NCBI RefSeq assembly: GCF_038595055.1
Contig: NZ_CP152002.1
Span: 5,481,001 to 5,545,000 of the forward strand
Direction of reading: 5' to 3'
Origin: Paenibacillus sp. FSL R7-0345
Lineage (GTDB): Bacteria; Bacillota; Bacilli; Paenibacillales; Paenibacillaceae
DNA length: 64,000 bases
In this document: positions 16,425-27,100 of the stretch, piece after piece
How positions within the stretch are numbered: position 1 is the stretch's first letter
Layout of the letters: the number at the start of each line of letters is the position of its first letter
Notes under the pieces: generated by a model
Database searches by the model: none
What the model saw: the letters and a program-made list of their open reading frames with translations, nothing else
What the model was told of the DNA's origin: nothing
Translations under genes and position numbers: made by a program

Positions 16425-16598
16425 CGGGACAGCACAGACAGGAAATCAGAGCTCTACCTTTAGCCAGCTTCTCCACAGCAGCAACAATGTCTTTTATGCT
16501 CCAGCTGAAATCCCCGGCAAAAATTGCCCCTTTTTGAATGGAAGTGATACGCCTCCAATTCGGTAAGGAGCGATTCTTTGCCGAGTCAGCTCTTCCAT
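16425..16598 (-). pseudogene. Frameshifted small gene after GH94
   Basis: An ATG at 16598 follows a perfectly spaced AGGAG that overlaps the GH94 stop codon, so it looks like the next gene of the operon. The frame stops after 34 codons (16494), yet a one-base shift near 16525 opens a continuation with coding-like sequence (IFAGDFSWSIKDIVAAVEKL) that runs into the end of the AraC gene. I read this as a broken remnant; no family is recognised. It could also be a genuine 34-residue peptide. Confidence 0.45.
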
Positions 16599-16608
16599 TG
16601 ATATTCTC

Positions 16609-19002
16609 CTACAAAATCACTTCAACCTTGACGGATGACCGTCCGGGATAGGCCGGGAGCACATTATCCTCTACAGGCTCACCGTCGACGGTGATGCTTT
16701 TTACGCCCTTACAGACCTTGCTAGCATTAGTAACGGTAATGTCGTAGACACAGCCGCGGAAACGCCGCTTCACCGTGAATCCTTCCCAGTCCGCAGGAAT
16801 GCACGGATCGATGGACAGGCCATTCATAACCGGCTTTACTCCGAGAATATATTGGGTAACAGCAACGTACATCCAGGCGGCCGTACCGGTTAGCCATGAG
16901 ACGTTAGCAAGGCCGAACTTGTCGGACTCCGGACCGAACAGGTTGGACGCATAGACGTAAGGCTCCGCTTTGTAACGCCACAAGCCCGCTTTGTCCATGG
17001 CTACATTCGGCAGCAGCTGGCGGTAATATTTATAAGCCAGATCCCCGCGGCCCAGCAGGCATTCCGCAATAATCGCCCAGGTGTTGGCATGGCAGAAGAC
17101 CGCTCCGTTCTCTCCGGTTCCCTTGTTGTAATTGGTCAAAGGATCGGCAGGATCGGGGAAGGTGGTGATGGACGGGTGGATTTTTTTAATGCCGAGCTCG
17201 GTGTCCAGCATTTCCCGTACACTGTCCATCGCCTGCAGCCCCTTATCCCCGTCTGCCATACCGGAGATGGTGGCCCAGGTCTGGGCGTTGAGCCAGATTT
17301 TGGCCTCGTCGTGTTCATCGCTGCCGAGGAACCGGCCGTCATCCATAATCGCCCGGCGGAACCAGCGGCCGTCCCAGCCTATGCTGTTAACCAGCTCACG
17401 CTGGCTCTCATACATTGTCCCGTACCTGACAGCGTCCTCCGGGTATCCGGCAGCGGCAGCAAGGTCAATCATCCGCAGCAGTACGGTTCCGAGCTGCATA
17501 GACGTCCAGATGCTTTCCCCTTTTCCCTCGCGGCAGACCCGGAACAGCTGGTCATTCCAGTCCGAGCGCAGCATCAGCGGAAAGCCGCGGGAGCCGAGCT
17601 GTGAGGCCGTAAAATCGATGGCCGCCCGCAAATGCTCATACACTGTGCCCTCACCGCCGTCATAATAAGGCACACTTGCCTGCAGGAACGCGGCATCCCC
17701 CGTCTCCGCCAGCAGGTCCCAGGCCGAAAGCGCCGTCCACAGATGGTCATCCGAGTGAATGCTCGTTACCGGCTCCCAGCCCTCATTCGGGAAGAAGTAA
17801 TGGTTCACATGGCCGTCCCTGTACTGCTGGCCGAGCAGCAGCTTCAGCTTGTCAAATGCAAGCTCCGTATCAAAAGGCACAACCGAGAGTATATCCTGGG
17901 CTGTATCCCGGTAGCCTACACCGCGGAACGTTCCGGTCGCGTAAAAGGAAATATTGCGTGAAAATAAAAAGTTACGGTGCGCCTGATACGGATTCCAGAT
18001 ATTGATCATCCGCTCGGCGTCCTGATCCGGCAGCCGGCTCTCCCAGGCGCCCAGATAGGCGGACCAGTTCTCTTTTAGCGCCTGGAAGGAGGCTTCTACA
18101 AATCCGGCTTCCCTGGAACGGGCGATTGCCCGCGACACCTCCGCTTCATCCGCCGCTGTGCCGAGAAACACATTAATCGTCCGGCTCTCTCCCGGCTTAA
18201 GGGTAACATTGAACTGCAGTGCGCCGCACGGGTCGCCGCCCAGCAGCGTTGATCCGGTACAGCTGCCGTTTTCGATGGCCGCCGGATTGGTTTCACTGCG
18301 GTAGCTGCCGATAAACTCCTCACGGTCACCGTCATAGCCGGCAAGCGGTGTATCCGCAGCCAGATAGACAAGCGGCGTCTCCTCAGGCTTCGGCTGGTTC
18401 TCCACCCCGTAACGGTAGATCAGCCCCTCAGCCTCATGATACTGCACGGACACCTGATGCTTGTTGTAGCACTGCCACTGCAGCTCACGCATAAATTCCA
18501 TCATCCCGAATTCGGCGTAGGCGTAGACCTTTAGCTCTTTTGCTTCGTTCCCTTCATTGGTCAAGGTCAGATTCCAGATCAGCGAATTCTCATGCGGTCC
18601 GACAAAATAAACCGTCCGCGCGGCGATACCGCCGCGTTTTGCTTCAAAGCGGGTGTAGCCCATCCCGTGTGCGCTTTTCCATTCTTCCGGTTTATCCAGG
18701 GCAGGCTCGCTGGTCGGGCACCAGTAGCTGCCCGTCTTGGCATCCTGCACATAAATGTACGGGCCGGAGCGGTCCATCGGCAGATGGAAGAAACGGTAGC
18801 GGGTAATCCGCCAGATCTGGGGCGACTTATAAAAAGCCACACCGCCGCCGGCATGTGACAGCATCGTATGGAAGGTGCCGTTAGACAGGTAGTTCATCCA
18901 CGGTGTCGGCATGTCGTGCCGCTTGAATTCCACTTCTTTTTGGTCATCCCTGAAGGCATAATAATCTTTCGGATCGCTATCTCTGGTAAGCTCCGCATTC
19001 AC
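16609..19002 (-). CDS. GH94 family glycoside phosphorylase
   Basis: A 797-residue GH94 phosphorylase, which splits a beta-linked disaccharide with phosphate to give a sugar 1-phosphate. Domains in order: beta-sandwich (about 1-290), linker, (alpha/alpha)6 barrel (about 325-725) and a C-terminal jelly roll. Family motifs are GYRDTAQD (363-370), catalytic Asp481 in RSDWND and ENGAVFCHANTWAI. Cytoplasmic. Starts with GTG after AAAGGAG, 31 bases behind the GH2 gene, so it is cotranscribed. The exact disaccharide (cellobiose, laminaribiose, chitobiose or a 1,2-linked one) cannot be told from sequence. Confidence 0.9.
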   Translation of the reverse strand: MNAELTRDSDPKDYYAFRDDQKEVEFKRHDMPTPWMNYLSNGTFHTMLSHAGGGVAFYKSPQIWRITRYRFFHLPMDRSGPYIYVQDAKTGSYWCPTSEPALDKPEEWKSAHGMGYTRFEAKRGGIAARTVYFVGPHENSLIWNLTLTNEGNEAKELKVYAYAEFGMMEFMRELQWQCYNKHQVSVQYHEAEGLIYRYGVENQPKPEETPLVYLAADTPLAGYDGDREEFIGSYRSETNPAAIENGSCTGSTLLGGDPCGALQFNVTLKPGESRTINVFLGTAADEAEVSRAIARSREAGFVEASFQALKENWSAYLGAWESRLPDQDAERMINIWNPYQAHRNFLFSRNISFYATGTFRGVGYRDTAQDILSVVPFDTELAFDKLKLLLGQQYRDGHVNHYFFPNEGWEPVTSIHSDDHLWTALSAWDLLAETGDAAFLQASVPYYDGGEGTVYEHLRAAIDFTASQLGSRGFPLMLRSDWNDQLFRVCREGKGESIWTSMQLGTVLLRMIDLAAAAGYPEDAVRYGTMYESQRELVNSIGWDGRWFRRAIMDDGRFLGSDEHDEAKIWLNAQTWATISGMADGDKGLQAMDSVREMLDTELGIKKIHPSITTFPDPADPLTNYNKGTGENGAVFCHANTWAIIAECLLGRGDLAYKYYRQLLPNVAMDKAGLWRYKAEPYVYASNLFGPESDKFGLANVSWLTGTAAWMYVAVTQYILGVKPVMNGLSIDPCIPADWEGFTVKRRFRGCVYDITVTNASKVCKGVKSITVDGEPVEDNVLPAYPGRSSVKVEVIL

Positions 19003-19033
19003 CGGGCTTCAGCTCCTTTGTGATGTAATCATG

Positions 19034-22000
19034 TTATTTCGGCTCAACCTCGTCGAGGGTCAGACGGTATTCCAGGTCTTTCATATAGCTGCCGTCCGGA
19101 TTCAAAAAGGTTAAGCCGAATGACAGGTCTCCGCCCGTGCCCTGCAGGGTGGCGATCAGCCGGTTGAGCCCGCTCTGCAGCACAAGCTCCCGTTCCGGCT
19201 CAGCTACAAGCTCACCGTTCAGGTAAATTTCATAGGGTACGTCTGTGTTAATCCGCAGCCGGCCGGGGTAATGCTGAGCGGTCTCCCCTGCCTTTTCGGG
19301 AACATGTACAAAACAGCTCAGAAACCAGCGGTTCTCCCCTGCATTGCTATGCGAAGAGTGCCGTCGCCGGGGCGGCGCTCTTTTTTCTGCATCCAGCCGT
19401 ACAGGCCCTCGCCCAGATTATTTAATGAAAATTCCGGGTCAATGTAGTACGCCTTCATCTCTTCATAATGAATGTGGGGCAGGCAGGGCAGGGCCATCAT
19501 CGTTTCCACGGCCCATTCCCCATCCCCATTCACGCTATCCAGCAGGCCGTCATCAAAGGACGCGCCCAGATTGGCCAGCAGCCGGGTATACAGGCGGACC
19601 GCCTTGTCATTGCCGGGATCGGTCAGCAGCTGGGAGCAGATTACAGACCCTTCGCCAAGCTTGGCTTCAGCCATGAATATCCCTGCAGGGCGGGCCTTTC
19701 TGCGGTTCAGCTCCACCAGAGCCAGCCGGCTGTATTCAGCCGTGTAGCCATGCACGAAGTAGTCCTTCCAGGCTGTTCCCTCGACGCTTGTGCAGAGTGC
19801 GTCCGCACCGGCAATGTCCAGGCTATGCGCAGCCAGTACATGGTTCCTAACTCGCGCGGCGACAAAAACACCTTGTCGAAGCCGAACAGGTCGACAGGGC
19901 TGAACCCCTGCACGGCGGCGTAATCATATTCCGCCGCCAGGTGGTACGCCTCGTGCGGCTGTACGCGCACGGGCCGGTCCAGCAGGCTGCCGAGCGCCGC
20001 CTGCTGCCCTGGCTCAGCCGGCAGCAGCACCAGCTGCCCGCCGGCTTCGGCGTAGTGCCGGAGCGCCGCGGCTGTGCCCGGCGCCTCAAGCATGCAGGCT
20101 TCGGCCACGATCAGGCCGAAGTCCTGCAGGTTCTGGCGCGCCGCTGCGTCAGGCGCGCCCGGTGCCGGCGCTGGGGCATCCAGCGCCGTGTACCGCAGCC
20201 GCAGCCCCGCCAGGAAGGCTGCGGCCTCACCGCCGGCACGGACCAGCGCGGCGGCGGACCCCCTGGGGCGCGCCAGCGGCGCCCCGGGCAGGGGCTGGCC
20301 TGCGCCGGCGGGGCCCCGGCGTGGGCCAGCAGGTTCCGCAGCAGCAGGCAGGCCTGCGGGACCTGCTCCAGATTGGCCATCAGCTCCAGCTGATTGGCCA
20401 GGAGCAGGCCCGCTCCGCTGCGGTATTCCAGCAGCGGCGACCACAGATCGCCGCCGTCGCCGAAATCGCCCGAGCTGCATTCCAGCAGCAGGGTGAAATC
20501 GCCGGGCACCGGCTTCTCGAAGGCCGCGCGGATAATCGGCAGCGGCCCTTCTTCACGCAGCTCCGCGTGCCAGAACATGAGGCTGCTGTCGTCGAAACCC
20601 TCCAGCACTGGATGCCGGTAGCTGCCGGCATGGGCGCGAAGGAATGGCCGCCTTGAGAGCGGCAGCCTGCCGGGTGACAAGCTGCTCTGCTCCAGCAGCA
20701 GCACCCGGCCGCCGCGTGCGGCGAAGGCCTGCAGCCCGGCCTCAAGCGTGCCGTCCGCATCCTCCGCATAGCTGCCGATAATCAGCAGCGAACCGGCAGC
20801 AAGTCGATCCACCTCAGCGGAGTCCACCCGCTTACAGCGTGGAACAAGCCTGCGGATATAAGCAAAATCAGCGTCTGATCCGTAATAGGCTGCCTGCCGC
20901 TGCAGGTTCACCGGCTGCCTCAGCAGGCTTGCGGACACTATTGTATATTTAAGATGCAGCTCATGTACCTGCTGTCCGCCATGGAACAGCAGTGCTGTCA
21001 GCTCTGCCTGTTCCCCGTCACCGGCCGGGATAGGCATCCACTCCAGCCCGATAACCTTATGTTCAGCAGGCTGCTGAACGAACCGGAAGGTCTGCTCATG
21101 GATGCTCTTGCCGCCCTGGCGGATTACGACCTCAACCCGGACATCCTGGCTTGAATACGTATCGTTATAAACATCAAAGCTGCGGACAACCGGCTTGTCA
21201 TCATAAAACCAGCTGTTGTATTCAGCTGCCATAATCGTTGCCGGCTTGAACGCTTCAGCCATAATGGCAAAAGCCGGGTTAGGGATATACAGCGGATAAC
21301 CCTCAGGCAGCATGCCGTTGTTAATGGTCAGTGAATAAGCAGGAACGCGCTTAGGCTTCACTCCTGGCATGGCCGGATCGGCAAGCGGCAGTGTCAGATC
21401 GCTTTCCGGCATCGCCCGCATGAAGTAATGGGCGAAATTAAAGGTGGAGATGCCGGATACCTCCTGCCGTCTGGCATACTCCACAAACAGCCTCTCCTTC
21501 TGCGCCAGCCCCGTAGTGCTCTCATCTGTTCCCCGGTAGACCTCAAGACCGGTGTACATGCTGCTGTTCTGCGGGCAGATATACCACCATCCGCCGTGCT
21601 CCCCGAAGGTTAACGGAGCCGTCCGGTCCCACTGGCTGATGGTTCCGTCGATGTTGTAGTGACGGCTTTCCACCTCCGTATGCTCCTTGGCCAGCAGGCG
21701 GTTGTCCCCTTCGGCGATAATCAGTCTGGTCGGGTCAAGCTGGCGGATCTCCTCCATCAGGCCGGGCATATGCAGCTTGAAGCCGTCCCGCCCATCCACC
21801 CAGCGCATTTCATTCTGCAGGCTCCAGAGGATAACGGACGGATGGTTTTTGTCACGCTGAACCAGCCGCCGCACATGCTGCCGGCAGTTCTCCACATAAG
21901 CCGGATGGTCAGCGTGCATCGATTTGCCCGAGCCGTAAATCGCTGTCTCGTCAACAATCAGCATGCCTTCCTCATCGGCAATGCGCAGATAATCAGCCGG

Positions 22001-23164
22001 ATAAGGCTCGGCATGCAGCCGGATGCTGTTGATGCCTGTGCTCCGGCAGATGCGGTACCAGTTGCGGATATAAGCCTCTGTCATCTGCAGCCCGCCCTGA
22101 AAATGCCAGGAATCGCCGCGCAGATTGACCGGTATGCCGTTCAGCATAAACTGCGGGCCTTCGCTCCAAAATTCGCGGAAGCCGAAATCCTCAGTATAAC
22201 GGTCAATAACCGTTTCGCCCTCCAGCAGCTCCAGCACCGCAGTGTAGAGAAACGGCTGATCCGCACTCCACAGCCGGGCATTGTTCCAATCCAGCTGGAA
22301 GGAGGCACAGTATACGGCCCCGTCCCGTGTGTTCTCACACAGCCTGAGCTTCTCAGCAGCCGCAGTATCTGAAAGCTCAGCCAGGCATTCCGCAGACAGG
22401 ACCGGAACGGCAGCGGCTGTTTCAACAAAGAATTCCGCCCCTTCTTCACCCTGCCGCAGCATACCCTTCTCCCAGACGCTCAGCCTTACCTTTAACGGAC
22501 CTCGGCCAGCGGCGGCTGCTGCTGTCCCGGCTGCCAGCGCCTGAACCTCTAACCGTCCTTCCCTGACAGAGGTACGGATGGTTACATCCTCCAGCGCAAG
22601 CACAGGATAGCCTTCCAGATACACGTCCTGCCAAATGCCACGGCTGATTCTGCCGTACCAGGAGCCCATCAGCCCGGTGATCTTGGACGTTCCATTTGGC
22701 AGGAGTACCGTGTCGAAGCTGCTGCACACCACATGCAGCTGATGCTCCCGCCCCTGCTCCACCATCGAAGTGATATCGAGCCTGAGCGGCAGATAGCCGT
22801 CTTCCCATACACCTGCTTCCCGGCCGTCTATATAGATGACCGCTTTCTGCATAATACCGTCCAGCCGCAGCACAATCCGCTGTCCCGCCATACTCTCCGG
22901 AACCCGGAAGCTGCGGTGCAGTACTCCTGCCTCAGCAGCATCCCATTCCGCCGGATAACCATGCAGGTCAAAAGGTGCATAATCATACTCGGGAATCTTT
23001 CCGAAGGTTTTACCGTCCGGCTGCGGATAGGTCCGCCTCCAGCTGGAGGGTACCAGCACCTTACATTCTTCGTACACGATGTTCTCCGGCAGGCTGCGGC
23101 ATTGCGGCTGATCGTACAGGGGCATGAAATCCCACTCCCCGTTCAGGCAAAACAAATTACGCAT
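19034..23164 (-). pseudogene. GH2 family glycosidase with three frameshifts
   Basis: The first 950 codons form a GH2 enzyme of the beta-galactosidase/beta-glucuronidase group: sugar-binding domain (20-185), Ig-like domain and TIM barrel (about 335-650) with acid/base Glu452 (SLQNEM) and nucleophile Glu522 (FGEHGG). The coding sequence then shifts frame near 20310-20317 (GGGGCCCC run), 19845-19860 and 19345-19360. The last part, ending in a TAA at 19034, encodes a beta-sandwich-like tail. Every shift equals one missing base, so the last segment returns to the original phase. Without repair the product is 1017 residues with a false Arg/Pro-rich end. The start overlaps the upstream gene by eight bases. 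Genuine decay or sequencing error cannot be separated here. Confidence 0.8.
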
Positions 23165-23840
23165 GCCGCCCCCCCTGCTTTCCGCTCAGAGAGCGCACCT
23201 CAAGCAGCAGTTCAAGCCTTTTCCACAGCTCCTGCCCCGCCGGCGCACCCTCCCATTTCACAAAATGCGGCTCCATTACTTCCGCCCAGTTATCGGGACG
23301 CAGCGAGGTTTTCAGTTTTCCTTCATACGGGGCAGGCTCCCGGGTGTCCGGCTTCTCGGCATAAAAAAACAGCACATTCTCATGCAGCCCGATCATCCCG
23401 TACTTATCCCCGTCCCCCGGCCGTTCCTCCTGATACTGATAATGGTAGTAAATGTAGCTCGCCGCAGCTTCCGGCTTCAGCAGAGCCAGGCGGCCGTAAG
23501 GCTTACCCGCAGTATTCCGCCGCTGCCAATGCTCCACTGAAACAGGCTGCTGGTAATGAAAAATATCAACTAGCGGGGCCCAGCGCCGCCCAGGCTCTCC
23601 TCCCGGCCAGACAGCAAGCTGCCGTCCAGCTTCCGGCAGCATTTGCTCCGGTGTAACCGGCTCTGCCAGGCACTCATAATACAGAAACAGCTGTTTACCG
23701 ACGGCAAACAGGCTTAAATGATCCACATGCAGACGCACCATCGCTTCTTTAAATGAAGCAGTGAGTTCACCGCTCCCGAAAAAAGCAGCAGCCTCCTTCT
23801 CTTCCCCGAGCCATTCGGCCCTATACAAACAGCGCTTCAT
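23157..23840 (-). CDS. Conserved protein of unknown function
   Basis: A 227-residue soluble protein, first gene of the GH2-GH94 operon, overlapping GH2 by eight bases. The ATG at 23840 has GGGAGG before it. The N-terminal 60 residues (FKEAMVRLHVDHLSLFAVGKQLFLYYEC) resemble in outline the ferredoxin-like fold of L-rhamnose mutarotase-type proteins, but the match is by eye only. The rest is rich in Trp and Tyr. No signal peptide. A role as sugar mutarotase or accessory factor for the GH2 substrate is a guess from context. Confidence 0.6.
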   Translation of the reverse strand: MKRCLYRAEWLGEEKEAAAFFGSGELTASFKEAMVRLHVDHLSLFAVGKQLFLYYECLAEPVTPEQMLPEAGRQLAVWPGGEPGRRWAPLVDIFHYQQPVSVEHWQRRNTAGKPYGRLALLKPEAAASYIYYHYQYQEERPGDGDKYGMIGLHENVLFFYAEKPDTREPAPYEGKLKTSLRPDNWAEVMEPHFVKWEGAPAGQELWKRLELLLEVRSLSGKQGGRHA

Positions 23841-23897
23841 GCTGCACCTCCCAAACGTTGTCTTCTCTTTCATGTTACCGCATACAAATTCGCAATA

Positions 23898-23928
23898 CCT
23901 TGACGATGCTGCCCTTGTTTAGCATGAT
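23898..23928. promoter_or_regulatory. Conserved element shared with 34998-35028
   Basis: CCTTGACGAT-N3-GCCCTT-N2-TTAGCAT-N-AT occurs here, 58 bases before the operon start at 23840, and again between the SGNH gene and the AraC gene at 35035. Here nothing is encoded downstream on the plus strand, so the conserved part is probably an operator for the minus-strand operon. Confidence 0.5.
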
Positions 23929-24010
23929 AACGACATCTGCTAGCGGACTATTACCGGGGCATTTCAGCACCTGGCCACGTTGTTAATCGGACTTTATTTC
24001 CCCCGAAGCC

Positions 24011-24035
24011 AAAAAGCCCTCCCCGCAGGGAGGGC
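24011..24035 (-). terminator. Intrinsic terminator after beta-helix gene
   Basis: Stem GCCCTCCC/GGGAGGGC with a four-base loop, then five T on the minus strand, about 80 bases after the stop. Between the gene and the hairpin lies a run of ACTCTTG/ACTC-like short repeats (24047-24110). Confidence 0.85.
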
Positions 24036-24115
24036 GCCGCCAGTCTTAGCACTCATTTACTCTTGTACTCTTTTACTCCTACACTCTTGCACTCTGCACT
24101 CTAGCTCTCAACCAC

Positions 24116-27100
24116 TTAAGGCATAACCGAGAACACAATGTCGTCGAACAGCATATACTCAAAGCCGCTGGTGTAGAAGCCGACCTTGCCCGAAGGCCGG
24201 TGGCCCGGATCGCTGCCGGTCAGCCTTAATGCGCCGTCTACATATACGCTGATATCGCCCTCCTTGGCTGTCAGCTTCACTGTATATTCCGTATCCGGCT
24301 GCAGGTCATGCCCCGGCAGGACGGACTCGGTCAGCTTCTGCCAGGCCGTATTGTACAGAATCCAGGCCGAGGTGCCGTCTGCCCGGGTCCGGTAACCGAT
24401 CCGGGTTGAGCCGGCGCTGTCCTGGCGGTCAAAGAGATAGAGAATCCCGTTATCAGGCATCACGGACGGTGTCTTCAGCTTGAACTCCAGCTGGTAGGAC
24501 GTAAAGCTGCGCTCGAGCAGAGCCGTAGCCCCGTTCAGCAGCTTATAGCGCCTGTTCCCGTCAGGGTCGGCTGAGATGCTGCGGTTAGGGTCCACAGGCC
24601 AGCCGTTGCCGCCGTTCTCAAAGGTCGTCTCATGCATGATATTGGAGACAGTTACGGCAATGTCTGCCTTTATCAGCGGATTCGCCACAGATACAGCTGT
24701 AATTACCGTACTTCCTTCATACACGGCGCTGACGACTCCAGTCTGATCCACGGCAGCTACAGTCGAGTTAGCCGACTGCCAGGTAACTCCCGTGTCCGGC
24801 GTATCCGAAGGATCAAAGGACAGCTGCAGCTGCTGCTGCTCCCCGGCGGCGAGCCGCACCTGGCTTGACGCAGGAATGATTCCCGCCAGCTCCGTGGTCG
24901 GTGCTTTGAACTGAATGTCATCGAACAGCATGTGGCTGACATTATTGACATAGAAGCCGACCTTCCCGGCTGCATTATGTCCGGGGTCATTGCCCTTCAG
25001 GCGGAATTCCCCGTCCAGATAGAGGCTGATGTCTCCGCCTTTTACTAGCATTTTGACGTTATATTCCGTATTGGGCAACAGGTCATGCTCCGGCAGCTTT
25101 ACCTCCTTCAGGACGGTCCAGGCCGAATTGTACAGCAGCCATGCAGAGCTGCCATCGGCCCTTGTCTTATAACCGATCCGGCTGGAGCCGCTGCCGGCCT
25201 GCCGGTCAAACACATACAGGGTTACATTGTCGCCCATCACCGCCGGCGTTTTGAGCCGGAAGCTCAGCTCATATTCGGAGAAGCTTTTGGCGCTGAGTGA
25301 CGAGGCTCCGTTCAACACCTTATACCAGCGATTCCCGTCCATTTTCTCGATGCTGCGGTAGGCGTCCTGGCTCCAGCCGTTCGCCCCCGATTCAAAATCG
25401 GTGAAATCCATTACGCCGTCGCCCGCCTCCACATTCACGCTGACCTCGGCTGTAAGCAGCGGATTCTCCGCGGAAGCGACTGTAATCACCGTGCTGCCTA
25501 CAACCGTCCCTCCGGTAACAACACCGGCACTGTCCACGGATGCGACAGCAGGATCGGCCGAGGTGAAGGTCAGTGCAGGATCATCCGCATTCCACGGCAG
25601 GACAGCCGTGCGCAGCTTGACTGTTTTCCAGCGGTCTACGGTAATAGCCTGGTCATAAGCCACTACCTGCTGTACCGGATAGCTGCCCGGTCCTGCCGTT
25701 GTCCCTGCTTTGCCGTTGATGCCGATGTCGGCGAACGGAATGTCCGGGAAGCCCGGAATGGCACTGAATACCTCTGCATCCGGACGCAGGGACAGGTCCC
25801 CTCCGGCCAGATTGGTGAAGCCCGGGTCTGTTGTGGTCACCCAGTTATCCGCATATTGCACGAGCCCGAATTTGTCATAAGCCCCGTACACATTGGTGGT
25901 TACACTGCGCGTTACCACCGGATTGTAAATGACATTCCCCTGGAACGTATTGGTGTCGGGATAATAACGGTTTTCCGTGAAGAAGTCCGCCAGCTCGGGA
26001 TACTTCGCCATGTAAGGCGTACCCGTAAAATTGTTGTTCGCTGCAAACAGCGCCTGCCACTTCGGCATGTAATTTAACGGCACCTGGTCATCCGGCTCAT
26101 CGCCGAGATACAGGTCGGCATAATCGTACGGAATTTTGCTGTCGATAAAAATATTGTTCCGGGTCTGGATGTGCGCGCCGCCGTTGTTTTTAATGGCCGA
26201 ATTGCCCATTTTGTAGAAAATATTCTCGTCAATGGTCAGACCCATCGTGAAGTTGTCGGGATAGACTCCCTCTACTCCCGCCTTGCTCTCCCCAATATTA
26301 TGGAAGTAGTTCCGCTTAATAACGGTGCCCCGCTCATGGGGCTGTTCGCCCGCATTCATGTAGATCGCGCCGAGGTCGGAGAAGGTGGTGCATACATCAT
26401 AGATCTCGTTATAATCCACGGTATGGTCATTGCCGAAGATCAGCACGCCGGGATGGGGCGCGTCATGCAGCTCATTATGCGACATACGGTTGCCGACACC
26501 TGACAGCAGAACCCCCGGATTATAGGCTTTGTGATAATAGGCAAAATCATGGATATGCGAGTTCTCCACGGCGTTATTTCCCGGCTGCAGTGTTGTTTTG
26601 TTGCCGCCTGTCAATGTAACGGCCGTGCCGCCGATATGATGGATATGGGTGCTGAAAATGTCGTGATCTGTTCCGGGTGCGCCTTCAAAGTTGTTATAGT
26701 AGAAACGGCTTTGCGTATTGATCAGCACACCGCTGTTGGTGAAATTGCGGATCTCGCTGTTCAGGATACGCATATGGCTGCCGCCCATAAATACCGCCGC
26801 CGAATCGCGGCCGTTCTCCAGCACCAGCTCCGAGAAGTCGATGTAAGAGGCGCTCAGCGCGTTGATCATCGGTGTTTTGAGCATGGTGACTTCAATATCC
26901 GGGTCTGCTGAAGCTGTAAAGCCGGCATTGGGCAGGAAATACAGCTTGCCTGCGGTGCGGTCGATGTAATACTCGCCCGGCATATCGATTTCTTCAAGCA
27001 GATTTTGGGCAAAATGAAAATCCGGATACCAGTTCTTGAACAGCCCGCTCATCTCCCCGTAGCGGAGGGTAATCGTTTTGGCGGCTGTATCGATGGAGGC

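Noticed and set aside
20074..20496. Plus-strand frames over the GC-rich GH2 region
   Set aside because: High GC keeps several frames open; composition (Ala/Arg/Pro) and lack of start signals mark them as shadows of the frameshifted GH2 gene.
22733..23656. 307-codon plus-strand frame across two minus-strand genes
   Set aside because: Antisense to the well-supported GH2 and upstream genes, with noncoding-like composition.
24047..24110. ACTC-rich short repeats as a regulatory array
   Set aside because: The repeats are irregular, lie between a stop codon and its terminator, and are best seen as low-complexity sequence.
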